Below, piece after piece: positions 1-7,887 of a stretch of DNA of 17,545 nucleotides. The notes beneath the pieces were generated by a model that saw nothing but the letters and a program-made list of their open reading frames with translations, was not told where the DNA came from and did no database searches. This DNA comes from Candidatus Sumerlaeota bacterium (GTDB lineage: Bacteria > Sumerlaeota > Sumerlaeia > MWCT01 > JAGHBZ01). Each line of letters opens with the position of its first letter. Within the stretch, counting starts at the first letter, position 1. The stretch is taken from the NCBI GenBank assembly GCA_021160705.1, contig JAGHBZ010000357.1, forward strand, positions 1 through 17,545, given 5' to 3'. Position numbers and translations under genes: made by a program.

Positions 1-275
1 GCATCCAGGTCTACCTCATCTTTATCCAGGGCATCTTTGAGCTCAAGTTCCGCAATCTTTATCTTGGCTCTGATTTCTATTTGAGCCTTTTGAGCCTCTA
101 ACTTCTTCGCCTTAATTTTTGCCACCTGCTCATCCGTAAGGTCTAATGCCTTTGTAATCCTGGGTGATATACCCTGCTGAAATGGATTGAACCCTGTGAG
201 TATGACTATTGAGCCTGCTAACAGTACTACTGTAAGGACACAAAGGAGAATTCTGGTGGTTGTTCTTCTCTTCAT
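1..275 (-). CDS. Spy/CpxP-like periplasmic protein, N-terminal part
   Basis: The gene reads leftward and runs off the window edge, so only the first 91 residues are visible. It opens with a basic stretch (MKRRTTTR) and a hydrophobic segment at about residues 9-27, an uncleaved anchor or signal peptide. Next comes a charged helical region beginning 'ALDLTDEQVAKIKAKK', followed by alternating K/E/A/L heptads. The 'LxLTxEQ' opening followed by a long amphipathic helix is the hallmark of the Spy/CpxP/ZraP (LTxxQ) family of periplasmic chaperones and metal-stress sensors. The start is secure: AAGGAGGTG at 283-291 lies 7 nt upstream of the ATG. The family is inferred from this N-terminal part only; the C-terminal half and any second LTxxQ motif lie outside the window. 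Confidence 0.7.
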   Translation of the reverse strand, partial: MKRRTTTRILLCVLTVVLLAGSIVILTGFNPFQQGISPRITKALDLTDEQVAKIKAKKLEAQKAQIEIRAKIKIAELELKDALDKDEVDLD

Positions 276-537
276 TGTCCGACACCTCCTTCAATTAAAT
301 ATTGCGTATGAGTATAGAGCAATTTGAATACCATAAAAACCAGGAGGGCAAAAGGAGGGGTGGTATGTTTATAAGTTCTGTTTTTTCAGTCAGCTTCCCA
401 TTCTTTAGCCAAGAGGGCGCTTAAGATTTCCCTGAGACCCCAGACTATTTCCGTTCCTCTACGTACGGATGATTTCCCTTTTGGTTCACTTTGCCCACTC
501 CGGATATAGCCAATACACAGATAATCGCAGGTTAAGC

Positions 538-2025
538 TCACAATGATTCAGCAAGTTTAACAATTGTCTTAAGGGCGTATCCAGTAGCCCCGGGCGAATA
601 ATATTTCCATTTTTTATCTCTGAATGCGGTCCCTGCGATGTCCAGATGAGCCCATTTTACCCCAGAAGGCACAAATTCTTTTAAGAACAATGCTGCGGTT
701 ATTGAGCCAGCATAAGGGGAACTGCTAATATTTTCCACATCTGCCACCTTTGACTTCAGGAATTGACGATATTCTTCGTAAAGGGGCATTAGCCAGATAT
801 CCTCGCCTGCCTTTTTCCCACATTCTATAATGAGGTTAGCAAACTCAGGGTCGTTGACAAAAAGCCCGCTTAACGACTCACCCAGTGCCCTGATGATTGA
901 ACCAGTCAGAGTGGCAACGTCAACAATATGTGTGGCTTTGAGTTTGGTAGTGGCGTGATGGAGTGCATCAACCAGCAGTAGCCTGCCCTCTGCATCAGTA
1001 TTCTGAATATGGATACTCTTCCCTGCAGGGGAGGTTATGATTTCACCGGGCAACACTGCTTGTTTGCCAATTGCATTCTGCGCAAGTGGGGCTATTGCTG
1101 TTATCCGGTATGATGGTTTGACCCGTGCAAGCACCGCCATTGCGAAGATGACCACCGCTGCACCTGCCATATCAGATTTCATCTCCCACATATTCTTTGG
1201 CGGTTTTAAACAGACACCTCCTGTATCATAAGTCACGCCTTTCCCGATAATGCAGAGATGCTTCTTTGTTTTGCCAACAGATTTTTTTCCTGGAGGGAAA
1301 TAATGTATCACCACCAACCGGGGCGGGTACTGGCTACCTCGCCCAACGCTCAGAATACCATTGTATCCCATCTGCTTGAGTTGTTGCTCTTTGAAAATCT
1401 GGTATTTTAAGCCGTGAGCACGTGCAAGACGCATTGCTATTCTTGCCAGAGAGTCAGGATATATTTTATCAGGAGGTTCATTAATAACATCACGACATTC
1501 GTTAATAATGGTGCACAATGCAGAGGTTGAGTCCACTAATTTTCGTGCCCTGCCCAGCGATGATTTCCCAACCAGTAAGGCTGCCTCCTGTACGTTTTTG
1601 CCTTTCTTCTGGTTGGTTTTATATTTGTCAAAAGAGTACACCCCGAGTAGCAGTCCTTCAGTGATATTTTGTATATTTGCAGTGCCATCTTTGGCATTCA
1701 GCAAAAATAGAATACTCCTGTAACCCATATTGGAGGCATACTCCCGGGCTCTATCCACCGCAATTTTCACTGTTTCGTCATAAGTGTAATACTTACTCAG
1801 AGATGGCGCATAAAAATATACACATTTAAACGGTAAAGATGCTGGGGGGGTGACAACCATCTCCTGACGAATGCGTTCCTCTTTTACTCCTTTTAAATAA
1901 CGCTGACAAAGAGACTTAAGAAATTTATCAGTGGACGTAAAAAATTCCTTATCGGTATCCACCAGAAACACTGCCATATCAGCAGAAGATTGCGTCAATG
2001 TTTTTGCAGAGAGCCTAATCTTCAT
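538..2025 (-). CDS. pepA: Leucyl (cytosol) aminopeptidase, peptidase family M17
   Basis: This is a two-metal (Zn/Mn) exopeptidase that removes N-terminal residues from peptides; in E. coli the same family also includes a DNA-binding accessory factor. The product is 495 aa, the normal length. The N-terminal regulatory/macro-like domain covers about residues 1-160 and the catalytic domain the rest. Catalytic and metal residues all have PepA spacing: Lys262, Asp267, Lys274, Asp285, then the family signature 'NTDAEGRL' with Asp344, Glu346 and Arg348. The start was chosen at 2025 because AGGAGGG at 2034-2040 lies 8 nt upstream; an in-frame ATG at 2058 lies deep inside the neighbouring gene and lacks such a site. 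The gene overlaps the end of the upstream exonuclease gene by 11 bp, so the two are probably transcribed and translationally coupled. No clear terminator was found downstream. Confidence 0.95.
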   Translation of the reverse strand: MKIRLSAKTLTQSSADMAVFLVDTDKEFFTSTDKFLKSLCQRYLKGVKEERIRQEMVVTPPASLPFKCVYFYAPSLSKYYTYDETVKIAVDRAREYASNMGYRSILFLLNAKDGTANIQNITEGLLLGVYSFDKYKTNQKKGKNVQEAALLVGKSSLGRARKLVDSTSALCTIINECRDVINEPPDKIYPDSLARIAMRLARAHGLKYQIFKEQQLKQMGYNGILSVGRGSQYPPRLVVIHYFPPGKKSVGKTKKHLCIIGKGVTYDTGGVCLKPPKNMWEMKSDMAGAAVVIFAMAVLARVKPSYRITAIAPLAQNAIGKQAVLPGEIITSPAGKSIHIQNTDAEGRLLLVDALHHATTKLKATHIVDVATLTGSIIRALGESLSGLFVNDPEFANLIIECGKKAGEDIWLMPLYEEYRQFLKSKVADVENISSSPYAGSITAALFLKEFVPSGVKWAHLDIAGTAFRDKKWKYYSPGATGYALKTIVKLAESL

Positions 2026-3364
2026 TATGTTTACCCTCCTGTTGAGTGTAGTATGCATTATCAGGTGTACGACGTCGCTGTAGACGCCGTAAGCGATATG
2101 TTAATTCATCAATGGCTTTTTCCGGGTCAAAACTCAAAGTATCGCCCAGCAGGGCATTCAGCTCTTGTGTTTCCTCAACGAACTGGAGCGCACGTTCCAC
2201 AATCTGAATAGCCTTCTTGTGGTCTCGCACACGGTGCTCAAAATACTTAGCCAGCTCAATAAATGGCTCAAGGTTGTAAAGATGACCGCTCTCTATGTGG
2301 GAATTCCATATAGACAACGCCTCATCCCATCGGTTCATTCTTTTATATAGACGGGCAATGTGGCAGGAGATAAAATACGCAAGACGCGGGTCCCGACAAT
2401 ACACCAGAGCGCGTTCCATAGATTCCAGGCAACGTTCAGACTCGCCGTGACGCTCATATAGCTTGCTCAAGCCTAACTGAGGAATAGCCTCTGTCAGCTC
2501 CTCGGTGTCAGGGAAATGGTAGTAATAGACGATACGTGCCAGAATAGAAGCAAGGGAGATGACGTCCTGAGCGTTATGGTCAAATACGACGGCGATAGAG
2601 CCGGGGTCGCGCCGACGTAGAAAATCAAAATAAATCTGGGGAACCATACTGCCATCCACGTCTCTGGTGCGACGAATTCCTAACAGATGGCGTTCCACTG
2701 CGGTTAATGTACATTCCGGGAGAATACCGCGCCATAACCTTCTGACCAGATGAAGGAGGTCAATATTGGGCAGTTCGAGCTCCGTCCCGAGCCTGTGCAG
2801 GGTAAAGCGTGTGCGCAATAATGGGATGTCAAAACTCTTACCATTGTAAGTAACAAATGCGGTGAAGTTATCAATTCTTTTTGCTAATTCGGTGAGACTT
2901 GCAATCTCTCGGTCAAAGTCCTCCATAAAAAATTGTTCAAGCACAAATTCCCCCCTTCTAAAGTAACCGACCCCGGAGAGAATCGGGTATGTACCTGTAC
3001 CCCCGGCAAGTCCAGTGGTCTCCAGGTCAAGAAAAAGTAGGCGCTCAGGCGCGACAGAATCCTCGCTACCGCAAAATTTCGCTATTACCTCCGGGTTAAG
3101 ATGATGAAAATATTTCTCACCCGGGAGTTTATACTCAATATCCTCAACCGGTGGAGTAAAAATATCCATTACTGGCACGGTTAACTGGCGGTAGATGAGC
3201 TCCCCATATTCATTCTGGAGTCGTCTGGCTCCTTTGACTACTTCTGTTATGTCAGGATAACGCTGTTTTTCTTTTTCCTCTTTTGCGAAATAATCTGATG
3301 CCCTGAACACTCCCTGGTGTTTCAATAGAGAAAGGATTCGTTTTTGTTTGTCCTCATTTGCCAT
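2015..3364 (-). CDS. YprB-like DEDDh exonuclease with C-terminal TPR region
   Basis: The 449-aa product has a predicted RNase H-fold 3'-5' exonuclease domain (COG3359/YprB, RNase_H_2) at about residues 105-285. The three exonuclease motifs are visible: 'LDLETTGL' (Asp113, Glu115), 'YNGKSFDIPLL' (Asp179) and 'DHNAQDV' (His263, Asp267), the DEDDh arrangement of DnaQ-fold enzymes. Residues about 295-400 form helical pairs with TPR-like spacing ('LGLSKLYERHG', 'ARLYKRMNRWDEAL'), probably for protein contacts. The 'GLAGGTGTYPILSGVG' stretch after motif I is characteristic of YprB proteins. The nucleic-acid substrate is unknown for the family. No strong ribosome site precedes the ATG at 3364. It is the first gene of a pair with the aminopeptidase, overlapping it by 11 bp. 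Confidence 0.85.
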   Translation of the reverse strand: MANEDKQKRILSLLKHQGVFRASDYFAKEEKEKQRYPDITEVVKGARRLQNEYGELIYRQLTVPVMDIFTPPVEDIEYKLPGEKYFHHLNPEVIAKFCGSEDSVAPERLLFLDLETTGLAGGTGTYPILSGVGYFRRGEFVLEQFFMEDFDREIASLTELAKRIDNFTAFVTYNGKSFDIPLLRTRFTLHRLGTELELPNIDLLHLVRRLWRGILPECTLTAVERHLLGIRRTRDVDGSMVPQIYFDFLRRRDPGSIAVVFDHNAQDVISLASILARIVYYYHFPDTEELTEAIPQLGLSKLYERHGESERCLESMERALVYCRDPRLAYFISCHIARLYKRMNRWDEALSIWNSHIESGHLYNLEPFIELAKYFEHRVRDHKKAIQIVERALQFVEETQELNALLGDTLSFDPEKAIDELTYRLRRLQRRRTPDNAYYTQQEGKHNED

Positions 3365-3596
3365 TGTTCATTCTTACACCACAACTCACATATACAATTT
3401 TCAAATTTCTCTTCCCGTATATCAAATAAAAACATCGTAGATTAATCTATTTAAAGGAGGCGTGATTGGAGAGAAGAAGTCTTCTCCTGCCGATTTTAAG
3501 TTGCCTTAAGTACGCCTTCGTGAGGGGAGGATACAGGAGAAGGAGTTAGAGAACTGTATGTAGCTGTCATTCTGAATCCGCAACTCCAGAAAAGTG

Positions 3597-3626
3597 TTGA
3601 CTCTCAGAAGCTCACTACTTTAGAAA
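3597..3626 (+). promoter_or_regulatory. Possible sigma-70 promoter for the pseudopilin gene
   Basis: TTGACT at 3597-3602 is followed after 18 bp by TAGAAA at 3621-3626, five and four of six consensus positions respectively. It lies about 130 bp before the start codon. This is a weak match in AT-rich DNA. Confidence 0.22.
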
Positions 3627-3740
3627 GTATTAGTTTTGAGTTTCCAAATAGATAGAAACTTAGAAAAGAGGAGGTGAAAATAGCGAATAATTAGTAGTAT
3701 TGTCTGTTAAGAGGAGAGAAACTCCTGAATACCTATGAAC

Positions 3741-3750
3741 AAAGGAGTGA
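3741..3750 (+). promoter_or_regulatory. Ribosome binding site that sets the pseudopilin start
   Basis: AAAGGAGTGA sits 5 nt (from its end) before the ATG at 3756. It lies inside the extension that would be translated from the earlier in-frame ATG at 3735, so it favours the later start and gives a short type IV leader peptide of normal length. Confidence 0.6.
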
Positions 3751-3755
3751 GAAAA

Positions 3756-4379
3756 ATGCAGCGGAAAAAGGGTTTTACACTTATTGAGTTATTGATAGTA
3801 GTAGCGATTATCGCCATTCTGGCGGCAATTGCTGTTCCAAATTTCCTTGAAGCCCAGGTCCGCTCCAAGGTCAGTCGACAATTGAGTAATATGCGTACGC
3901 TTGCCACTGCTGTGGAGTCGTATTATGTAGACGCCAATGCTTATCCCTTAACCACTGTTGCTCCCTACGACCTCGGTCTACCACCAGAAGCACAATATAA
4001 ATTTTATCCTGGTGAACTTACGACACCAATAGCGTATCTATCAAGTGACGCCCCAATGGAGGACATTTTCCGAAAGCCTCATCATTTTACCGAACCTCTG
4101 GCATATCAAGTTATGTGGCATCCATCACTTATTTATGACCCCGATGGTCCTTACACTCATTGGGGAAGTAAAGCTATCTGGGCTGCGCAACGTAATCGGT
4201 ATGGTGAGTGGGTGATGCGGAGCGCTGGTCCGGATACCTATTATTACAATATGCCGGGTGTACGCGCGGACTATGGAGCTGGGGGCTGGAATCTCGCCAG
4301 TTATGACCCGACCAATGGAACTGTTAGCGCTGGTGATATTTATCGCAGCCAGAAACGTTCTGAGGAACAGCATAAATAA
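3756..4379 (+). CDS. Type II secretion pseudopilin / type IV pilin-like protein
   Basis: The 207-aa precursor starts 'MQRKKG/FTLIELLIVVAIIAIL'. It has a short basic leader ending in Gly, the prepilin peptidase site, Phe at +1, Glu at +5 and a roughly 20-residue hydrophobic helix, the classic N-terminal methylation domain. After processing by a PilD-type peptidase the protein would assemble into a pilus or pseudopilus at the inner membrane. The soluble part is Tyr/Pro/Gly-rich and ends with the 'SYDPTNGTVSAGDIYRS' element, which I recall from pseudopilins of Planctomycetes-like and candidate phyla. No assembly ATPase, platform protein, secretin or prepilin peptidase lies nearby, and a terminator follows, so it is a stand-alone transcript. 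Whether it is a major pilin, a minor pilin or a GspG-like pseudopilin cannot be told. Confidence 0.9.
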   Translation: MQRKKGFTLIELLIVVAIIAILAAIAVPNFLEAQVRSKVSRQLSNMRTLATAVESYYVDANAYPLTTVAPYDLGLPPEAQYKFYPGELTTPIAYLSSDAPMEDIFRKPHHFTEPLAYQVMWHPSLIYDPDGPYTHWGSKAIWAAQRNRYGEWVMRSAGPDTYYYNMPGVRADYGAGGWNLASYDPTNGTVSAGDIYRSQKRSEEQHK

Positions 4380-4408
4380 TCCTCTTGAGACTGGATAGCT
4401 TGATGTAT

Positions 4409-4448
4409 GGTGTCAGGTGGAATAATTTCTCCTGGCACCTGTTTTTTT
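4409..4448 (+). terminator. Rho-independent terminator after the pseudopilin gene
   Basis: GGTGTCAGG at 4409-4417 pairs with CCTGGCACC at 4431-4439 (9 bp, one G-U pair), followed by TGTTTTTTT to 4448. It begins 30 bp after the stop codon. Confidence 0.85.
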
Positions 4449-4500
4449 GGATACAATGATTTATCAATATTAAATTTACCACAAAAAGGTTGAGACTTAA

Positions 4501-4529
4501 TTAGCAAAGACTTTAGGATTACCTATATT
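4501..4529 (+). promoter_or_regulatory. Possible promoter for the glycosyltransferase gene
   Basis: TTAGCA at 4501-4506 and TATATT at 4524-4529 are separated by 17 bp and lie 46 bp before the start codon, just after the pseudopilin terminator. The -10 matches five of six consensus positions, the -35 four of six. Confidence 0.3.
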
Positions 4530-4574
4530 TTATACCTTCCCTGAATCAATAAGCATAAATTTAAGGAGGAGATT

Positions 4575-6191
4575 ATGGCAAAGAAGAATCTCATTAGTGT
4601 CGTAATGTATCTACCGAAAGAGATGCCCTATGAGCTCTCAGCACTGAAAAACTCAGTTGAGAGTGTGATGCAATCCACTTATCAGGATTTTGAGTTACTC
4701 CTGGTTGATGGACGTGAGACCGATAGGGGCAATTTTGATTTTCTCACCAAAGTAATAAGCGGTAAACGACGAAAGTTCAAACCCATTGTCGGCGAATTCG
4801 CCAATCGCGCAGCTATGTTTAATGCTGCGCTGGCAAAGGCACGGGGCGAATACGTGCTGAATATCAATAACTTTCAGTCCCCTGTACTCCTTAAACGCAG
4901 TGCACTTGACCTTTTTCGCTGGGGAATGATTCGGAGTAAAAAACCCGGTCTGGTCTATGCTGACTACGAGATTGCTGAGGAGGATGGCTCAGTGACAGAA
5001 CGCAAACTCCTGGACTGGCATCCCGGAAGATTGCGTGATGAATCCGACCACGGTGTTGTCTGGATGCTGTCTCGTCGGGTGCTCAAGAAGATTGGTGGTG
5101 CTGATGAAAATTATAACTTCGCTGATTTATATGACCTTCGTCTGAAGGTCTCAGAGCTCGGCGAGATGCGACACATAGGCAATCGCTGGGGCGGGTCACT
5201 CTACACTGTGCTGGCTCAGAGCAAAAAGCACGATGTGTTCAGCTACCTGCTTGCCGGGAAAAATGTGCAACTTGAGATGGAACGAGCTTTAACTGAACAC
5301 TTGAAACGTATTGGAGCTTATTTAGCACCAGGACAAAACTATCACCGTGTAGAATACACCCCTGAAGAAGAAGCACAGTTCTCTGAGTGTATCGCCTCGG
5401 TAGTCATCCCGGTCTATAACAGACCAGAGTTTATCGGACACGCCATTGAGAGTGTACTGGCACAGACCGTCAAGAATATAGAGGTCATAGTGGTGGTAAA
5501 TGGGGGGGCAGATGACCCCACCATTGATGCGGTACGGCGATATATGCCGGGTGGCGATAAGTTCACCGGCGAACCACCGTATGTCCGTCTCATCGTTGTG
5601 GACATAAATAATATAGGCTATTGCTTGAATTCAGGATTAGCGGTTGCCCGGGGTAAATATTATGTGCAGCTGGACTCTGATGACCGACTTACCCCGGATG
5701 CCGTAGAAAAAATCATCAAGGCATTTGAATCTGACCCCACTGCAGGGATGGTAATTGGCTCTTATGAGGTCTGGCAGATGGACGATAACGGCGAAATACA
5801 TCGCCGCGACGATATTCCGGTGGTCACGCACGACGAGTGGACCTATGAGAATGGACGCAATAACCTATTGCGTGTAAATGGTGCAGGTGCACCCCGTTCA
5901 GCACATATTAAGGTCTTCAAAGAGATGGGCTGGTTTGATGTGAATGATTCACCCTGGGCACGTAACTACGGCGAGGATTACGCTATGGTACTTCGAGTAA
6001 GCGAGAAATATAATATCGCACGCATCTGGGAACCTATATACAAAGTTATCCGCCATAAAGGTTCCACTGACCATGCTATTGACCAGGCAACGATTGACCG
6101 AAATGATGAGGCAAAAGACTTTATGCGGCTGGAGGCACTCAAACGCCGTCAGGCTTTGGTAAAACAATTACGGAAGAAATCGGGAGTCTGA
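4575..6191 (+). CDS. Tandem two-domain family 2 glycosyltransferase
   Basis: The 538-aa cytosolic protein has two GT-A (GT2) modules in series, at about residues 6-200 and 272-500, joined by a linker. GT2 enzymes move a sugar from a nucleotide donor onto a glycan, lipid or protein. The second module is complete: 'ASVVIPVYNRPEFIGHAIESV', the metal-binding 'LDSDD' (Asp367, Asp369) and the 'GEDY' acidic pair (Glu467, Asp468). The first module keeps the fold pattern ('ESVMQSTYQDFELLLVDG', 'AALAKARGEYVL') but has 'NINNF' where DXD belongs and Ala-Asp at 183-184 where Glu-Asp belongs. It is therefore probably non-catalytic, perhaps for acceptor binding. There is no transmembrane segment. AAGGAGG lies just upstream of the ATG. 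The acceptor and sugar are unknown, and no other glycan gene is nearby. Confidence 0.88.
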   Translation: MAKKNLISVVMYLPKEMPYELSALKNSVESVMQSTYQDFELLLVDGRETDRGNFDFLTKVISGKRRKFKPIVGEFANRAAMFNAALAKARGEYVLNINNFQSPVLLKRSALDLFRWGMIRSKKPGLVYADYEIAEEDGSVTERKLLDWHPGRLRDESDHGVVWMLSRRVLKKIGGADENYNFADLYDLRLKVSELGEMRHIGNRWGGSLYTVLAQSKKHDVFSYLLAGKNVQLEMERALTEHLKRIGAYLAPGQNYHRVEYTPEEEAQFSECIASVVIPVYNRPEFIGHAIESVLAQTVKNIEVIVVVNGGADDPTIDAVRRYMPGGDKFTGEPPYVRLIVVDINNIGYCLNSGLAVARGKYYVQLDSDDRLTPDAVEKIIKAFESDPTAGMVIGSYEVWQMDDNGEIHRRDDIPVVTHDEWTYENGRNNLLRVNGAGAPRSAHIKVFKEMGWFDVNDSPWARNYGEDYAMVLRVSEKYNIARIWEPIYKVIRHKGSTDHAIDQATIDRNDEAKDFMRLEALKRRQALVKQLRKKSGV

Positions 6192-6282
6192 ATGTTTGAT
6201 TAATGGTAATTGAAACCTCATTTTTCTCCAATAGAGGCGGGGCGAATCCTCGTTGCCTCCTCCCCAAAACAGCCATAAAATG

Positions 6283-6317
6283 AAAAGGCGATGACCGAAA
6301 TCATCGCCTTTTTTTTT
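6283..6317 (+). terminator. Strong terminator between convergent genes
   Basis: AAAAGGCGATGA at 6283-6294 pairs perfectly with TCATCGCCTTTT at 6301-6312 around a CCGAAA loop, and the T run continues to 6317. It ends the glycosyltransferase transcript. Its A-rich left arm could also terminate the opposing trpB transcript. A weaker GAGGC/GCCTC repeat lies just before it, near 6235-6260. Confidence 0.9.
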
Positions 6318-6340
6318 CGCCAGAGTAATGTGTTGCCATA

Positions 6341-7675
6341 CTACCCTTGCTTTTTTCTGGGTTCATAATCGTAATCCTGGAGTTTTCCGCTAAAGTAAGC
6401 ATCATACGCAGCAAGGTCAAAAAAGCCATGCCCACTATAATTAAAGGCAATCACTTCTTCTTTGCCTTCTTTTTTGCAACGGAGTGCTTCATCAAAGACT
6501 GCTTTGATGGCGTGAGCTGTCTCCGGTGCACAGACAAGTCCTTCAGTGCGCGCAAACGTGACCGCTGATTCAAACACTTCTATCTGATGATATGCTCTTG
6601 GCTCCACTATACCTTCATCGCACAGGAGACTTACTATTGGTGCCATCCCATGATAACGTAATCCACCTGCATGTATTCCAGGAGGTATAAAATTATGCCC
6701 TAAAGAGTGCATCTTGAGTAGTGGTGTGGTCTCCGCAGTATCCCCAAAGTCATAGGTATACGGTCCCTTGGTTAAGGTTGGACAGGCTTTAGGTTCTACA
6801 GCAATAAACCGTATGTCTCGCTTGCCCTCTAATTTAAGTGGAACGAATGGTAGAAAAAATCCTGCGTAATTGCTCCCACCACCGACACAGCCAATTAAGA
6901 CATCTGGCTCAACACCAGCCATCTCAAATTGTTTTTTTGTCTCCAGTCCCACAATGGTCTGGTGAAGAAGCACATGATTAAGCACACTGCCCAGTGAATA
7001 TTTGGTATCATCCCGGGTTACTGCATCCTCAATAGCTTCGCTGATAGCAATCCCAAGACTGCCAAGACATTCCGGGTCTTTCTCCAGCACCTCTCGCCCG
7101 AACTTTGTCTTAGTGCTGGGACTGGGGACTACATTCGCACCCCAGGTCTCCATTAATACACGCCGATACGGTTTCTGTTCGTAGCTAATCTTGACCATAT
7201 AGACCATACATTCCAACCCGAAGGCATTGCACCCAAAAGCGAGCGCACTTCCCCATTGCCCTGCTCCAGTCTCTGTGGTCAAACGTTTGACGCCTTCTTT
7301 TTTATTGAAATATGCCTGGGCAACCGCAGTATTAGGTTTATGACTTCCCGGTGGACTGTAGCTCTCGTTTTTATAGAAAATCTTTGCAGGGGTATCCAGA
7401 TACTGCTCCAGACGCCGTGCACGAACCAATGGTGTTGGTCGCCATATAGTATAAATGTTCAGTATCTCCTCAGGAATATCAATCCAGCGTTCCGAACTTA
7501 CCTCCTGCATAATCAGGCTCTCAGGGAAAATCGCCAGCAATTTATCCGGGGTGATAGGTTGCTGGGTTGAGGGGTCAAGTGGCGGTGGCGCTGGCTTGGG
7601 CAAATCCGGCAATACATTATACCATTTCCTGGGCAATTCCCTGCTACTTAAGATTATTTTGTTGTCCTCGCTCAT
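6341..7675 (-). CDS. trpB: Tryptophan synthase beta chain, TrpB2 type (PLP-dependent)
   Basis: The 444-aa product belongs to the TrpB2 (TrpB-like) group, which condenses indole and serine to tryptophan and often stands outside trp operons. It begins with the TrpB2-type leader containing 'LPRKWYNVLPDLP' and a Pro-rich stretch ahead of the 'RPTPLVRA' substrate motif. PLP is bound by Lys113 in 'GSHKPNTA', catalytic Glu135 lies in 'TTETGAGQWG', the phosphate loop is 'GGGSN' at 265-269, and the PLP-pyridine Ser414 lies in 'NYSGHGFFD'. It is about 40-50 residues longer than the classic TrpB1, as expected for TrpB2. AAGGAGGG lies about 6-7 nt before the ATG. No trpA, trpC or other aromatic gene is in the window, so the indole source and the link to a TrpA subunit are not visible. 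Confidence 0.93.
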   Translation of the reverse strand: MSEDNKIILSSRELPRKWYNVLPDLPKPAPPPLDPSTQQPITPDKLLAIFPESLIMQEVSSERWIDIPEEILNIYTIWRPTPLVRARRLEQYLDTPAKIFYKNESYSPPGSHKPNTAVAQAYFNKKEGVKRLTTETGAGQWGSALAFGCNAFGLECMVYMVKISYEQKPYRRVLMETWGANVVPSPSTKTKFGREVLEKDPECLGSLGIAISEAIEDAVTRDDTKYSLGSVLNHVLLHQTIVGLETKKQFEMAGVEPDVLIGCVGGGSNYAGFFLPFVPLKLEGKRDIRFIAVEPKACPTLTKGPYTYDFGDTAETTPLLKMHSLGHNFIPPGIHAGGLRYHGMAPIVSLLCDEGIVEPRAYHQIEVFESAVTFARTEGLVCAPETAHAIKAVFDEALRCKKEGKEEVIAFNYSGHGFFDLAAYDAYFSGKLQDYDYEPRKKQG

Positions 7676-7791
7676 CTATGCCCTCCTTCAATAAAATTAT
7701 GTAATTATTCCTCATACCAGATAGTTTGTAAAATACACAAGCCTTATTTTTTTAATTTCAATATTTGGCTTTGAGAAAAAATTTTATTAGG

Positions 7792-7820
7792 TATTAATGC
7801 ATTAATGGCTATACTGTCAA
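7792..7820 (-). promoter_or_regulatory. Possible promoter for trpB
   Basis: On the minus strand a perfect TTGACA lies at 7815-7820 and, 17 bp on, a poor -10 (TTAATA) at 7792-7797. It lies about 120-140 bp upstream of the trpB start. Only the -35 is convincing. Confidence 0.3.
7793..7806. repeat. 14-bp perfect palindrome in the trpB upstream region
   Basis: ATTAATGCATTAAT reads the same on both strands and covers the presumed -10 of the trpB promoter. Its size and position would suit a dimeric repressor site, but no regulator is known here. Confidence 0.4.
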
Positions 7821-7887
7821 ACTTAAAGTTGCCTTGAGTAAATTTCCCTAATCATCAGATAATTTTACAGGGTTCGTGATGAAGTAA

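Larger units (their letters stand above)
3365..3755. other. Intergenic region between divergent genes
   Basis: About 390 bp separate the leftward exonuclease gene from the rightward pseudopilin gene, so it should hold both promoters. It contains a perfect inverted repeat of GAGAAGA and TCTTCTC at 3471-3486 with a 2-bp centre, a short TTAAG/CTTAA stem at 3496-3509, and several purine-rich GGAGG runs that are not followed by convincing reading frames. No RNA gene was recognised. Confidence 0.5.

Noticed and set aside
365..424. A 19-codon plus-strand reading frame (MFISSVFSVSFPFFSQEGA) preceded by AAAGGAGGGG.
   Set aside because: The ribosome-site resemblance is good, but the peptide is short, there is no promoter or conservation evidence, and the purine run is only a local GGAGGG repeat.
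2026..2058. In-frame extension of the aminopeptidase to an ATG at 2058.
   Set aside because: It lies inside the upstream gene, has no ribosome site, and adds residues not typical of the family; the ATG at 2025 has AGGAGGG at the right distance.
3462..3509. A 15-codon GTG frame right after AAAGGAGGC in the pseudopilin upstream region.
   Set aside because: The ribosome site lies almost on the start codon, and the frame spans the inverted repeat, so it is more likely chance.
3735..3755. Earlier in-frame ATG for the pseudopilin (MNKGVRK).
   Set aside because: The strong ribosome site lies within this extension, and the later start gives the usual short prepilin leader.
7461..7694. Plus-strand frames inside and beyond the trpB start.
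   Set aside because: They are shadows of the conserved trpB frame without ribosome sites or recognisable domains.
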